NCBI GenBank assembly: GCA_028551475.1
Contig: CM052362.1
Coordinates: 16,236,521 to 16,300,520 of the forward strand
Direction: 5' to 3'
From: Casuarina equisetifolia
Taxonomy: Eukaryota; Streptophyta; Magnoliopsida; Fagales; Casuarinaceae
DNA: 64,000 nucleotides
The position numbers and the translations under genes are program-made. Each line of letters starts with the position of its first letter. The first letter of the stretch is position 1. Positions 36,961-50,409 of the stretch are shown here, in pieces. The notes under the pieces are model-generated. The model did not search any database. It had not been told where the DNA came from and was given only the letters and a program-made list of their open reading frames with translations.

Positions 36961-39034
36961 AACAATCCATGACCTTCCCAAAAAGAAGGACTAAAAGTTA
37001 AGAGTCGAGAGAAAAATGGTTTTGATCCAAGGGTGAGTTCAATGCTTTTCTTGAAAAATACTGAGAAAATATGGAAAGCATGGTTTTGAACATAAATTTC
37101 AAGATACTACAGAGAATATCAGTATGGTACGGGATAATATTAATGTGATTAAAAGTAAAAGTTCTCATCATGCTGTTATTCTTAGGTTATCATAATTGTC
37201 ATTTTAGCATAAGTAAGGACTGCAAAGCATGGTATATCTTTAAGATATCACATTAGTTGCCAAAGTATAACAAACACTCTATAAGACTGCGGTATTTATT
37301 TAAAAAATGACTTAAGGTCCATCAAATAGTTCAAGTCAAATAAACCAAATACCTCTTGAAAAGAAATTTTCATATATATGGACCGAAGATTTACTTTTAG
37401 AAGAATAGCATCTATTGAACATATTATCAAGGATCACTTGAGTTTTTCTTGGCATATTAGTGATAAATCAATTCATAATGTGTCTGAATTTCAATAAGTG
37501 TCCAGCTCCCCCTTAAATTATATCTTTTTGGGAGGAGAGATACCACGTTTATCACTTCAATTTACATGTCAAAGATAACTTTTTGTACTTTGGTCCCATA
37601 AAGAGATTCACATTGGCATTTCTTGGTTGTATTTAAAAAAATGGTGGTTGTCTTTAAAAGAGACACCAGGAGTTTTTAATTTCTAAATTGAATTGGAGGA
37701 TTTTTTCAAAGAGATTTTTCTATTTGCCAAAAGAGACAATGTTGTGGTTTAGAGATATTTTCAGCTTAATGACGTAAACCAAAAAGATTTCCTTCCAAAG
37801 TTAGACCACGATTTTGGCCACAAAAAAAAAGGTAAATAGTTTTATTTTTATTTTTTATTTATTCAAGTTTCCTTTGAGAAATAAGTCATTTAGTCCGAGA
37901 TTCCATTTTGAAATAAAAAAAATCCTTGAACTATCATTCAAACGCAAAGTATATTTTAAGGTACACTTGTAGTACTGCATAGATTACCATGGTGAACACG
38001 AAGGCATTTGTATTACTTGCACAACAACTTGAACACTGAGGCATATTATATTACTTGCACAACACCTCGATCAAGGAGGAGTAACCTACACTTTTCACCA
38101 TGTTAAGGAGCAAAGACATCGATTACTAACAGGCCAGTCTGCATATTGATTCTTGTACCAGTAGATAGAAAAGTTTTTATATTTTGAACATATCAAAGGA
38201 AAACTTGCATGAAGCTGAGTAAGTGATGCAGATTTTTTGGAGAACTCCCCCTTTCATGTTGCAGCAAAGATTTGCATTTATTCAACCAACATGATTATGT
38301 TGACCTGTCATTTGAACATCATGTACCACAAAAAAAAAAAAATCTTTTCAGAAACACTAAGTTTGGCACTTATTTTTTTTTTTAAAAATCTTTAGTATGA
38401 ATGAAAGTATTGTGACCAAGTTTTTAAGAAAAATATTTTGAGAATTTTCTGGTGCAATTTTGATATCTTTCTTTCCAATACAATTATGCAGAAAATATAA
38501 GTTCAGGGGTATTGGATAAATAAGTAGTGTAAGATCTTCACAATCCAAGAGTGAAGATAAATTTGAAAGTATTTCATCCAGCTCCACTCATTTTAAATAA
38601 TTTGCACATTGAAGATTACTAGAGTTCCAAAGAGTAAACCATTTGAGTTCAAAATCTTTTCTTGCACTCTGAAAGAACTAGTTCATCCCAAATCTGATTT
38701 TGACAATCTAAAGTTTCTGGTTTCCCTTAAAAAGTTTATTAAAAAAATCTCGGCCCTTCCTTTTGTTTTTATATCAAATTCAAAGAATGTATGATTTGTC
38801 AATCATGATCAGCTCAACCATTCAAGAGGGTTTTGATATGAAAATTTATGCCAAAAAAATAATTCTTCAACGGATGAAAGTGAGACAAATAGATTTTTCT
38901 AAAATGATATCCCTCGCTATTTAGGATGCTTAAAAAATATTTGAATGCTATTTTCAGAAATATTTTTCAACCAGGAGCAGTATACTTCAGATAGATAGCA
39001 AAATTACTGCTCGTTATTATTTCCATTTTTATAC

Positions 39035-39552
39035 TTACTCTTGTGGTCGCCGCTTTGATGAGGATGCATTTGCTTTCCTCTTTTGATGAAGAATTCCCCA
39101 TGGACCACGTAGCAAGAGAGGTAGGCGAGATTTCTTTCCTTTTGTACTGATTTTAGCACTATCCTTCTCCTCATGTATTTTTTCCTCCTCCTCAACAATA
39201 GATAGTTTAGAAAATTCACAAACAGTGCTTACATTAGAGTATAGAACCTCCAATTTTCGCCAGATCTGATGAGCAATTTCATATGCGGCTGTTGCATAAT
39301 AGATATCTTTACTAATAGCATAATATAGCATGTGCATGGCCCTACAGTTTCTTTGCATATATCGGGCTCCCTTTTTTTTTTTTTCCAATCTTTCTCCTCC
39401 CCTTAAGGTAGGTCTTTTTTTTTTTTTTTTTCAATGGCACTCCAAGCCTTAATTTCAAATCCTAACATAAAGGTTTTTATTGATTTCTTCCATAGCTCAA
39501 AGTTTGTTCCATCAAAGTAAGGAGGTTTGCCGTATTCCATAATAGTTGCCAT
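39035..39552 (-). pseudogene. Copia retrotransposon gag fragment
   Basis: On the minus strand an ATG at 39552 opens MATIMEYGKPPYFDG followed by NFELWKKSIKTFML and KAWSAIE, the N-terminal gag pattern of plant Copia elements. After a frame break in an A-rich tract (about 39366-39440) it continues with CRAMHMLYYAIS and HQIWRKLEVLYS, the UBN2-type gag domain, then Lys- and Glu-rich sequence. Protease, integrase and reverse transcriptase are not seen, so the element is truncated. Confidence 0.8.
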
Positions 39553-39594
39553 CCTAGGATCTTTTCTAGGTGTCTAAATAAATAAAAAGTAGAC

Positions 39595-40804
39595 TCCAAA
39601 GCTTGCTTTGGTACCAATGGTTAGGTTCCTAAAGACAACCTAAGAGAAATGATGAATTAGGTTTTCTAACCATTCTCCTTAACTACTTGCTTATTTGCAC
39701 AATTTGCACTATGAAAAGGTAGCCCAAATAAAGTAATCACTACTAACCGTGCACAAATCAAGTAAATACAAATTAAAATAGATTTGCAATAGTAAGCACT
39801 ATTGACCATGTACATTTTAGGAATACTAACAAGTCATACAAACTTGAAATAACCACACATGCAACCAAGCAATGAGATAAAGATGAAAATGCACACAAAT
39901 TTAAAGTGATTGGATAATTACTTCCAACCCACCTCATTTTATAGGTTTATCAAAGGGTTCCACCATATATTCTTTAAGTGATTGGATAAATCATCCAACC
40001 CACTTCCTTGGACAAACTATCATAGGGACTTGGCAATCTCAAGGATTAACAATTGCATAAGCTTTGTTTCTAATGCAACAACACTTTCACAATAAAATAT
40101 AGATTTAAAGCTTAGTAAGGTAACATGCAAAAAAATCCCTAAATGATAACACATTTCAACCTAAGGATTTAGTAGTAAGCTACCAAACAATATATCAAGA
40201 TATTTTAGCTCAAATTAGTGAGAGAGGGTAACATATTTGTTAGAGAAATATGAGAAGTAAAGAGCATAAATAGATCCCCCTAAAAAGCTTAGAGTTTTTC
40301 TTTAGATTTTTCTTTGAAAATCTTCTAGCTTGAAGCTTGTTTTTCATCTTGTTTTTTTAAGCACCAGCTTCTTTAATAGTCAACCTCCTTTATAGCATAA
40401 GTTTGCAAGATTTCATCATCCTGAGAGCTCAGAATAGTCATCTTAGCAAAACATTTAGATTTTTGAGTGTCATCCTTCTTTGTCTCCCTTTTATCTTATC
40501 TTTCTCATTATTGGGTGCTTGACTCATTCTTTTGTGGTTGATTCATTCTTTTCATTAATTTTTTTCATTTTGCCTTAGCTTTGCATGATGTCATTTTTCA
40601 TTAACTCATTAAACTAGCTAGTAAGTTGAGCTTTTAGGTGACACAAGCTTGGGCCTTTTCTTTTACTTTCTCTTTGACCTTATGTATGGGCTAGCCTTTT
40701 CTGCATAGGCTTGCTTCCCCTTTAGTTTAGCTTCAAGATATCTAGGCCTTTTGCACTTTAGTCCAAGCTTCCTTTCTAAGCTCTACTAGATATGGACATT
40801 ACAC
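39595..40804 (-). mobile_element. probable 5' LTR and primer-binding site of the minus-strand Copia remnant
   Basis: Just upstream of the gag start (minus strand) lies TTGGTACCAAAGC (about 39605-39617), like the initiator-Met tRNA primer site of Copia elements. Beyond it about 1.2 kb of non-coding AT-rich DNA could be the LTR, ending on the plus strand at GGACATTACA near 40804 (TGTAATGTCC inverted). Within it the segment AAGTGATTGGATAA recurs at about 39905 and 39977. The outer boundary is inference. Confidence 0.45.
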
Positions 40805-40892
40805 GACAAGTTCATTAAAGTATATGGCTCATTCTAAATAAGTTTCAACAATGAAAGGAATATTATTTATTTAATGCACATAATCATGGAGG

Positions 40893-41960
40893 TATGAAGC
40901 TCATTTTTTGTTTTGGCAGAGGAAGTGCTTAAAATTATGGCAAAGAAAACAAAAGCTATAAGCGTCCATGTTTAATTGTCATAGGAGATGAAAGTTGTGA
41001 TCCCAATGCACTCAAATATGCTTTGCAAAAATAGGCCATTGATTATGAGAAATTCTTGGAAACTAGCAACCCTAACTTTGTTTGAAAATCACTAGAGGAT
41101 GAATGGCAGAGCATTGCTTTGGGTTATACATCCAGTACTCCATCTAGTCTTAAGGGGGTGGAGTTGCATTACCGAGAGGTATATCTCATGTCCTTGGGCA
41201 TCACCAAGCTATGTATCTATGGACTCTACCCATGTTCCATTGTAATGGTTGGTGTTTCACTTAGACTTTTGTGGCTTTTTGTGGTAAAAGCATGTGCCTT
41301 CGCCAGGTAAATCAGTTAGTTTGGAAAATTCCTAACATATTTATTTGAGTGTCTAAAAGGAATTATGCAATCTTTATTATGTAAATTTAACCTTTGACAC
41401 CAAACAATTGATTTTAGTATATTTTCATAGTCTTTTTTGTACTTCAGGTTATAGCTAAGGCCATCATTCAACCATAGACAACCATGATGTGAGTTACTTT
41501 TATGTGACCATTGTGGCCCTTAACATAACAATTAATGCCCTAACTGAAAAAACTATCCTTCCCTTCCATGTCATCTTGTAATGATAGCAGGTGCACTCTC
41601 ACCTCCTTTTATTCTCTTAGGAATGTCTCAAAAAGGCTTATGTGTGACCCATACTTACAGTATCTCAGAAACCTATGGCCCTTCCACTTTTTATGCATGG
41701 AAGCTTGAATGGGACTCACTTACCCCCCAAAACCCGAGCCTATCTTAATGCACGCCAAGGTGTCCATTATGTTTGTTTGGAAGGCCTAGATGTTGTCAAT
41801 CCTAAAACCATGGAACCTATACCTGTTAATGGAACTACCGCTGGGGAGATAGTATTCTGTGGTAATATGGTGATCAAGGGCTACTTAAAGAACCTAAAAG
41901 CAAATGAAGAGGCTTTTGCAAATGAGTGGTATCATTAAAGAGATATTGCTCTAAAAAACC
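40893..41960 (+). pseudogene. truncated acyl-activating enzyme pseudogene
   Basis: Copy of AAE exon 2 (to about 41306), the following intron and the first part of exon 3 (41448-41960). Exon 1 is absent. About 118 bases are missing at the start of exon 2, between two TTTT-rich points (GAAGCTCATTTT joined to TTGTTTTGGCAG). An in-frame TAG (near 41033), a further TGA (near 41084) and small indels break the frame. The P-loop is altered: the second Thr of SGTT is a Pro codon. The retained intron shows DNA-level duplication. Exon 3 stops abruptly at the Copia insertion; only the last few codons plus 3' flank reappear near 47527. Confidence 0.92.
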
Positions 41961-44900
41961 TATTAAATGCCATGTTAGTAGTCCACCTTACCATGCCCAT
42001 GTCAACCTTATTAAATGATATGGTAGGGCAACTCCCTAACTCACGTCACGTCAACCCTATTTATCATAAGCCTCGAACATTGTTTACCTCACCAAAAACA
42101 CCGACCACATCTGCAAGAACCTGGTCAGAATTTTGGCACCCAAAAGCTTTCCATTCTTATTTGATTATTCACAAATCTTTGCCTCAATGTCAAAAAGGCA
42201 ATATCATCAACCGACGTTTCCAATCAAGGCCAACTTTGGGAAAGTTTCCAATTCTTTCCAAAGTTTCTTGAATTAGGTCAAATCTTTGATTCATTCTCTC
42301 AAATGTAAATTGATTACAATTAGATTAGGTTTTGTATTTTCCTTATTGTATAGCACAATTTGGTCTATAAATTAGATGAAACTTGTAAACATTTTTAAAT
42401 CAATTTTGAATTCCCTTTTCCACAACCTAAGGTTTGAGTTCTTGTAAGATTCTTCAATTTCTTAAAGATTTCAATTTTCAATTTGGTATCCAAAGCTTTC
42501 TAGCACCACCCCTAGTTAATCCTCCTCCAATTTTGTTCAAATGACCCCAAATCACACCAATTTCATCCCCACCCAAACCATTACCCTTGTTTTCTTTAGA
42601 AATATCTCTATTTTGGCCACTATTGTGCATCTCGAAGGACTGAATTACCTAGTATGGAAGGCCAAGATTCTACCTTATCTCCATGTAATGAAATTGTTGC
42701 TGATTGTCGATGTGTCTCTTCCTTATTCAGTTGAGTTCGCCACCACCACCACTAATGCTGGCAGCTCCATCATTTTGGTAACTAATCTCGAATACCTTGA
42801 GTGGCAGAAGCAGGATCAGACTGTTCTTGGTATGCTGCTCAACACTTGCTCCGATGCCATTGTCAGTTAGCTCACGAAGTAGGAAACGTCAACTGATGTT
42901 TGGCATGCTTTTTCGGTGGAGTTTACTGCCCAAAGCTCTGACCGTGCTTCCAACCTTTGACTTCACCTCTAGGGCATCACCAAAGGCCACTGATCAGTCT
43001 CCAATTATCTCCAGGAGATCAACGCCCTAGTAAATGAACTTGATGGCTTGGGTGAGGTCATATCGGACAATGAATACCTCACCCACCTCTTTTGTGGACC
43101 TGACACTCCCTACGCCCTATTGGCCACTGCCATCTCTGTGCACACCCGTACCACCGACCTCACCAGAGAAGACCTCTGTGCTTTTCTCCTTATTTAGAAG
43201 GCTCAACTTAAATTGGCTGAGCAATCTCGCACAATTGTCACCGCATTCTCCATGGCCCAGAACCCTCCTCACCCTCGGATGGTGGTCCAAACCTATACCA
43301 GGACCTAGATTCAGCACCAGATGACGCCCATAACCAACTTGTAGGTGTTTCCCCCTCTTGTCGATGGCCGATTTAGTCACGATGGCGAAAATTGATGATG
43401 TGCTCTATGTTGCTAGATATGTCACCAAACAGGCCATTACCTATTGGGCCCGTTACAATCCCTTGGCCTAACCTACTGCTTACGACCCATAAGCAAATAG
43501 CCTGGCCTAGTCCAACCTGCCCAACATCTACTTGGATGGCCTTTGTTTGACTAGGCCTCTATGGATTGGTATATGGACTCAAGTGCAACCAACCATGTTA
43601 CACCCGAGCCTATGGGCCTTAAACCATTAATTTTGTACCAAGGAGATACCAGGTAATTGTTGGTGATGGAGTGGGCCTCCCCATCACCCACATAAGTAAT
43701 CTTTCTAACCCTAATAATTTAAATCTTTCCAATATTTTAATTGTTCCTAATATTTCTAAAAATCTATTATTCGTTTCTCAATTTACAAGGGACAAGAATT
43801 GCATATTTATTTTTTATCCCAATTTTTGTGTTGCACAACATCTCTCTATGGGTTAGACACTGCTTCAAGGTCTGCTTGATCCCGGTCTTTATTGCCTTTA
43901 ATTGAATAAATTGGTGTACAAGCCCATCGCACTATCATTAAATTGTAATATGTTTGAAAAATGTCATTAACGTCTAGGGCATGCTTCTTTTCCTATTCTA
44001 TTAAAAGTGCTATAAAATAATAAAATAAATATTGAAGGCCATTTTCCTCAATCTTGCAATGTTTGTCAAATTAGCAAAAGTGCTAAACACACTCATCCCC
44101 CCACCAACAATAAATCTCGGGGGGGGGGGGGGGGGGCTTAATCTTATTCATTTTGATATTCGGGGACTTGCCTAAATATTACATTGCCGTTATTGATGAT
44201 TTTTTAAAATTTATTTGAATTTATAATTTTCAATCTCGCACTCAATTTATCTCTATATTTGACCAATTTTAACTTTTTGTCAAAAATCAATGCAGTCTCA
44301 AAATAAAATCTATTCAATATGACGGAGTTGTCGAATTTACTTCTACTGAATTTACCATTAAGCTATCCCAACTAGGGACTTATCAACATATATCTAGTCC
44401 TTATGCTCTATTTCAAAATAGATTTGTCGAAAAAAAAACATTGGCATATAGTTGAAACCGAGCTCTCCTTACTTAATCACGCCTATGTTCCACTACACTA
44501 CTGGGACTATGCCTTTGAGACTACGGTCCATATAATTAATAGGCTCTCTACTCTCGTTCTTGATTCTAAGACACCATGGGATTTATTTTTTGGCAATTCT
44601 CCTTCTATCTTCCATCTTCATGTCTTTGGATGCCTTGTTTATCCATACCTTTGGCCTTATGCCAAGCATCTTGAACCTCGTTCTTGCCCTTGATTTTCCT
44701 TGGATATCCTTTAGGGTACAAAGGTTGTCGTTGCTATTGTCCTTAAACAAAACGATTCTTTATCATTACGGATGCTATTTTTGACAAGACACAATTTCCT
44801 TTTCAAACACTGTCTTCGTTACCTACCTTGCCAAGGCATAGCTATATTCCTCTTCAACTTTCTTGTCCATCGCAGCCTTTTCCCACTACACCTTTAAGGT

Positions 44901-46640
44901 CATTACCCGACATGACTACTTTTACAACCACATTTAGACCTCTATCTCCTGCACCATAATTGGTAGCTCCTTTTCTCGAGCCTTCTCAATCATCCTTACC
45001 TTCTCCACTTGGTCACTCTATGACCACTCGCCTTAAAGGTGGAATAATTTCTAGGCGAACTCTAACTCGTCAACATACATATGCTTTAGCCACTGCTACA
45101 CATCCATATAAAGAACCTTTATGTTTCATTGAGGCAAATTCCTCCCTAGAATGGTGTAAAGCCATGGTTGAAGAATATACAACCCTTCTAAAAAACCAAA
45201 CATGGGACCTAATCCCTCCACCTAATATCACACCTATAGGGTGCAAATGAGTATACAAAGTGAAATTGCGTTTCGATGGTACGCTTGAATGTTACAAGGC
45301 ACATCTCGTTGCCAAAGGTTTTCACAAATGCCCTGACATTGACTATAATGAAACTTTCAGTCTTGTGGCTAAACACGTTACCATTTGCACCTTACTTTCT
45401 CTTGCTTACTCTAAAGGTTAGACTATTAGGCAACTTGACGTTAAGAATGCCTTCTTACATGGTCATCTTGAGGAAACAGTTTTTATGACTTAGCCTCCTC
45501 GCTTTGTTGATCCCTAACAACTTAATTCTGTATGTCATCTACATCACTCCTTATATGAGTTGAAGCAAGCCCTTCGGGCATGGAACCATCACTTAAGCCA
45601 ATTTTTACTTAAAATTGGTTTTTCTATTTCCAAGGCTGATCACTCCTTATTCACACTTCATACTCCTAAATATAATGCCTTTCTACTTGTCTATGTCAAT
45701 GACATAATTTTTCCAGCTACCAATGATGCTCTTTTCACTCATATTATAAATCATTTACAACAAAAGTTTGACATCAAAGATCTTGGTGATTTTCATTTTT
45801 TCCTTAGCATTCAAGCTCTCACCACCCTGAATGGATTAATACTCCATCAAGCTAAATTCGCCCAAGATATTCTTAATTGGGCCAATATGGACTCTACTCA
45901 TGGAGTCTCTACACCCTGTCCAATGGGGCGTCCCCCATTTATCACTAATGGTGAACCCCTTTTTGATCCCACACATTACCATAACATTGTTGGCGGCCTC
46001 CAATATCTCATTCTTACTCGTTTAGATATTGCCTATGTCATTAATATGGCTTGCCAATACATGCATGGGCCTACTACTACTCATTGGACATTCGTTAAAA
46101 GAATTCTTTGCTTTCATACTGATACAATCCATTATGGACTCCACATTACAAAATTCCTCTTCTAATCAACTCCACGCATATTTTGAGGTGGGATGGGTTG
46201 GTGACTGTGATGATTGCAAATCCATAGGTAGATTTTGTATCTTTCTTAGTGTTCTAGAAAACGTAAAACAATGGCTCGCTCGAGCACTGAGGCTTAATTC
46301 AAAAGCCTCGCTGATACTGCTGTCGAACTTATTTGGATTGAAGCTCTACTTTGGGATCTTTATCAACTGTTATCATCCCTACCAACACTTTGGTGTGATA
46401 ATTTGTCTGCCATAAATTCGGTCTTCGATGCTCGCACCAAACATGTCGAGATCGATTTTCACTTCATCTGTGAGCATATCAAGAATCAACAACTTCACAT
46501 ACACTTTGTCTCCTCCATTGATCATACTATAAACATCTTCACCAAAGGCCTATCCTCCACACACTTCGGAGTTCTTCAGAACAATCTCATGGTTTGTTCT
46601 GACCCATTCGCTTACGGGGGGTATTAAATGCCATGTTAGC
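41961..46640 (+). mobile_element. degenerate Copia LTR retrotransposon inserted in the AAE pseudogene
   Basis: A 5' LTR of about 520 bases (41961-42480, ending in CA) is followed by a primer-binding site TTTGGTATCCAAAGC (about 42482-42496). Coding order is gag (from 42541), protease (YMDSSATNHVT near 43570), integrase (44400-44690, HIINRLSTLVLDSKTPWDL), reverse transcriptase (45130-45900, including KNAFLHGHLEE and YVNDII where YVDDI is usual) and RNase H (to 46600, KHVEIDFHFICEHI). This gag-PR-INT-RT-RH order defines Copia. Many TAG and TGA stops show it is dead. A G-rich tract (46616-46621) precedes TATTAAATGCCATGTTAG, which matches the 5' LTR start; the rest of the 3' LTR does not match. 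Confidence 0.9.
44119..44136 (+). repeat. G18 homopolymer in the Copia body
   Basis: Eighteen consecutive G between protease and integrase regions. Its true length is open to sequencing error. Confidence 0.9.
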
Positions 46641-47524
46641 AATCCACCTTATTGATGAAAATGCACTTAAGGCCTAATATTATGAGTTCCAACATCAAGA
46701 ATTAAAAGTCCACAATATAACCCAGTGGGTTCAAGAAGGCCAAAGTTGAAAGAATAGCTTAAGAATATTCCATAGCATCTTTATAGTCTTTAATATAGGA
46801 GGTTTCTTAAATAGTTGTTAAGTCCTTAATTTCTTAGGTTTTCTTTATTGTTTGAGAATATTTACTTTTGTTTGGTTTTCTTTAATTGTTTAGATTTTGA
46901 TTTATTTGAGGTTTTCATACTTGTCAGATCTCTTATTTGTTTAGGATTTCCTTATTTGTCAAAATTCAGATTTGTTAACCCTTGAATTTTTTTTCTAGTC
47001 AATAGAGAAGGTACTTTGAAAATTTTTATTAATACTGACAAGGTTGTGCATAATAACCATATCTCAAATAAGTACAACAAACAGGATATAGTCCTAACTT
47101 TTAGAGAAAAATAAATAACTTATATATTAAATTATAACACATAATTAAAAGTAGACACAAAAAATTTATTAGGCAGCATATTTACTTAATCCTACAGTGG
47201 TCTATAATTACCTAAGCCTAATTAATTTTTTACATAAATATCTAAACATGGATGAGGCAATGAGCTAAGCTAGTAAAAAATATTCACATTTTAAATAGCA
47301 TGGCCATAATTAGTGAGATGACCTATTATCACATTCCCCTTATGATGCACATGACACACAAGTGCATGTAAAGGAATCATAGACAACCATTGATGTATGA
47401 AATATTTTAATTTTTAAGGAGCTCTTCATTATTTGAGCAAATATTGAATTAAATAGAAAGAATTTGATTCAATAATCTAAGGTACTTGACTTCGTGCATG
47501 ACATATTTTAAGGCCCTCTAACAA
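46641..47524. other. unassigned AT-rich DNA between the Copia 3' end and the AAE 3' remnant
   Basis: It matches neither copy A nor the 5' LTR. The stretch 46650-46990 has the look of an LTR from a different element (T-rich with repeated TTTGTTTAGG and TTCCTTATTTGTC phrases). It replaces the missing second half of AAE exon 3. No coding potential is recognised. Confidence 0.4.
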
Positions 47525-50037
47525 TCATGAGTAAATTGTGAGTAAAAAAAGGAGGAAAATTAAATATGATAAAAGATGGCTTAGTGCTCAAGATGTTATG
47601 CTTGTCTCTGTAGAAGGTTTTCTGTCCAGTGATAATTTGAAATAAAACTGTAGCATTTGATCTGTTGTGATGAATCTAAGTCGTGCAACGTGCACAAAGG
47701 TTCCCCATTACACACTTGGCACCGATCTGGTGATGAAGCTTCAGATAGCTTCGCTATAGCTGAGATTTCATCTGCAGCAGCGTCAAAAGAAATTGCATTG
47801 TTCGAGTTTAATAACGCAGTTAAGTACTCTTGTTGAACCATATTGGTTTGTGTCAAAGCAATCCCAAATTTTCATGGCAATGTATAGCAGGTGTTGTATT
47901 AAACCCATTACCTTGCTTATGAAAGGCCCGGAATTCCATTCCATTTATTTTGTCGAACCATTCATCAACCAAGATGGAATCCAATTATAACGCAAAAGTA
48001 GGACATGAATCAAACTAACTTGGGCCATTTTAGAGGGGCTTAAAAACGAAGATGAAGATGTTGAACGTTGATACCTCATAATCCAATTGCAAGTGCACCG
48101 ATTATAGTTTGTACATATACATTAAAGCTGCTCTATTACTTGTAACTTATATCATTAAAAAAGAGAGTAATAATAAACTCTCTTTAAATAAAAGTCGGCT
48201 TGAGCGGCGTACTTTGGAAGAGTCGAGCAGGCGACCAATTAGATGTTACGGAGGGGGCCTGATTTTCTTTTCGATTGCAAGTTGTGTTTCGTCGCCGATT
48301 TGGGCCCATAACATGGGTTTCCATGGGTTAGACGTTATGTGATTGAATGTTGGGTGCATGGATTAGCACCAAGAATCTTATCGAGAAAAGAGTAGGTCAG
48401 AAAATCATTATCCAAATGGAAATGTTGATCTGGACAAACTGCTTTCCAGGCCGACGAGGGGAACACTTGGGCCTTGTGGGTGACCAATAAAGGCCAATAT
48501 TCAAGGATGGAATAGTGTCTACGAACACTTTTAATTTTACTTTCTTCTGATTAACAGAAAAGTAAAGATGGATGTGATTTGAATTGTGTGGCTTAAGGAA
48601 CCTAAAGCGTGCCGTAAAAGGATTGGGACAGTGAACTGATTGGGAAATGCAACTTAATACCGCTAAAGATATATGCAAGGAAGAACATTGCGGGTATTCA
48701 TCTGTGAATGCGTGAATATGCGTGAATCAGCTTTCAATTTCTTCCCTTTTAAAGTGTTCTGCTCCGCCAAAGCTGGGAGACAAGGCAGGCCAGAATATAT
48801 CCCAACTTTTTTGGCAATGCCTGCAAGGTTGGCAAGAAGTTGCCGAAGAAGTTGGGAAGTTGGGGGATGATAAGGAAAGCTTCACAATGGAGAGTTGGAA
48901 AGCCTATCCGTTGGGCCAATCAAGGAGTATTGTCAGGATAAGAATGGCATATCCATTCGGGAAAGCACCCATGCCATGCCAACCGTTTGTGGTGGCTCAA
49001 GGCGGCTCCATCAAGCTAAGGCGTTGGGGGTAGTCAATTGCGTGCGTGTTGTTGTCGGCTAGATTTCTTCCTTCTCATCCATAACAAGCGAAACCTATCA
49101 AGCAATGCGAATATCAGTGGGTCCATATTTACAATCTAGTTGGGCCAGCTTGGCCGTGTTGGCCATATCTACTGCTGGTCTTTCTCTGTCGCACGTAATT
49201 TGTCATTTGACACCAGTTGCCCGTGCACTGCTACGGCAACCATACATCTCATGCATGAAAATCTTGTTACAGACTTGGGACCAACTGCAAACCACAAGTA
49301 AAACCACAGAAACCACTTAGGAACATGGTGACATTAAATGCCACTATTTTCTGTTCATAGAGTGAGGGTCCATAGAACCCACACGCATGAAATGCGATCT
49401 ATATTCAGTGAGGTTCATGCTCGGACAATATCTTGGAGGATATTTTTTCGTCGGCTCTGGCAGAATTTTAAGGTTAGAAGGGTGATGCAATATGGGGGAT
49501 ACAGGTAGCCGAAAAGGTGGTCCTGAGTGGCTGGTATCCCTATCCCGTTTGTCGTTTTCATCCTTGTCTGCGACGCACATTGACAAATATAAAATGAATA
49601 AAAACAAAAGACTAATATTCTGATGGGCAAAGAATAACGGATGATAGACGAAAGGTCCTTGTTGCTTAATATATATATATGTATATGTATGTATGGGCTG
49701 TCTCTTCTCCCACCTTTTTATTTTTTTTTTATTTTTTTCTGTTACAAACTGGTTGCAAGAGAAACCAAAGCATCAAAGAACTGTTTGTATAATTTTTTTC
49801 TCCATCTTTCCGTTGAAAGCTATTGCCTTTTAATAGTGTTTACAAACTGTTGAATACAATAATCACGGAAATGAATCAACAAAAAGTAAATCTCTTCTAC
49901 AACCATTAATCCTTCAAATCTGGATAATGTTGATTATCAAACTATTCTCATGGGTTTTACTGGTGGAATTCGATCCATATTATCGGAGTAATAAGTATCT
50001 TTTCGCAATTCTTTTCACGTTAAGTTTATTAAGTTTC

Positions 50038-50318
50038 ATATCCCATTTGACATCTACAAATCCTCGGAGGAAATGAGGTCTTCATTAATTGGACTGCATT
50101 GAACTCGTCAAACATATTTGCTACTATAGAAATTAGTACTAATTAATCTAAATTTAAAACCTAAGCATGTATCATATCCCATTTGACATCTAAAAATTTT
50201 TCCAGGAGTAAATGAAATCTTCATTAATTCAAATTCATTGAATTCATCAATTATATTTTTTATTACAAAAATTAGTACTAATTAAGGAAATCTTAATTTA
50301 AAACCTAGGCACGTAACA
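50038..50318. repeat. two-unit tandem repeat of about 143 bases, copy B
   Basis: Counterpart of 30066-30355, with more T in place of C. Both units and the end AGGCACGTAAC are kept. Confidence 0.75.
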
Positions 50319-50409
50319 TTTTCTCTTTTAACTTTTACCTGGAGATAGCTCATGAGTGATATTTGCTATATATTGTATTTATTTTTAGTAGATGGAAAAT
50401 CCATATTAT

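Larger units (their letters stand above)
36961..40892. other. region between the two duplicated blocks, retroelement debris
   Basis: AT-rich DNA. The right half is a minus-strand Copia remnant (gag and probable 5' LTR, 39035-40804). The left half (36961-38900) holds no supported gene; purine-tract-like sequences followed by AT-rich DNA near 37510 and 38250 (minus strand) hint at further retroelement pieces. Confidence 0.5.

Noticed and set aside
37500..38300. Second Copia 3' end (purine tract with GGGGGAG on the minus strand)
   Set aside because: Two candidate tracts exist, but no LTR pair or coding block could be tied to them, so they are mentioned only as hints.
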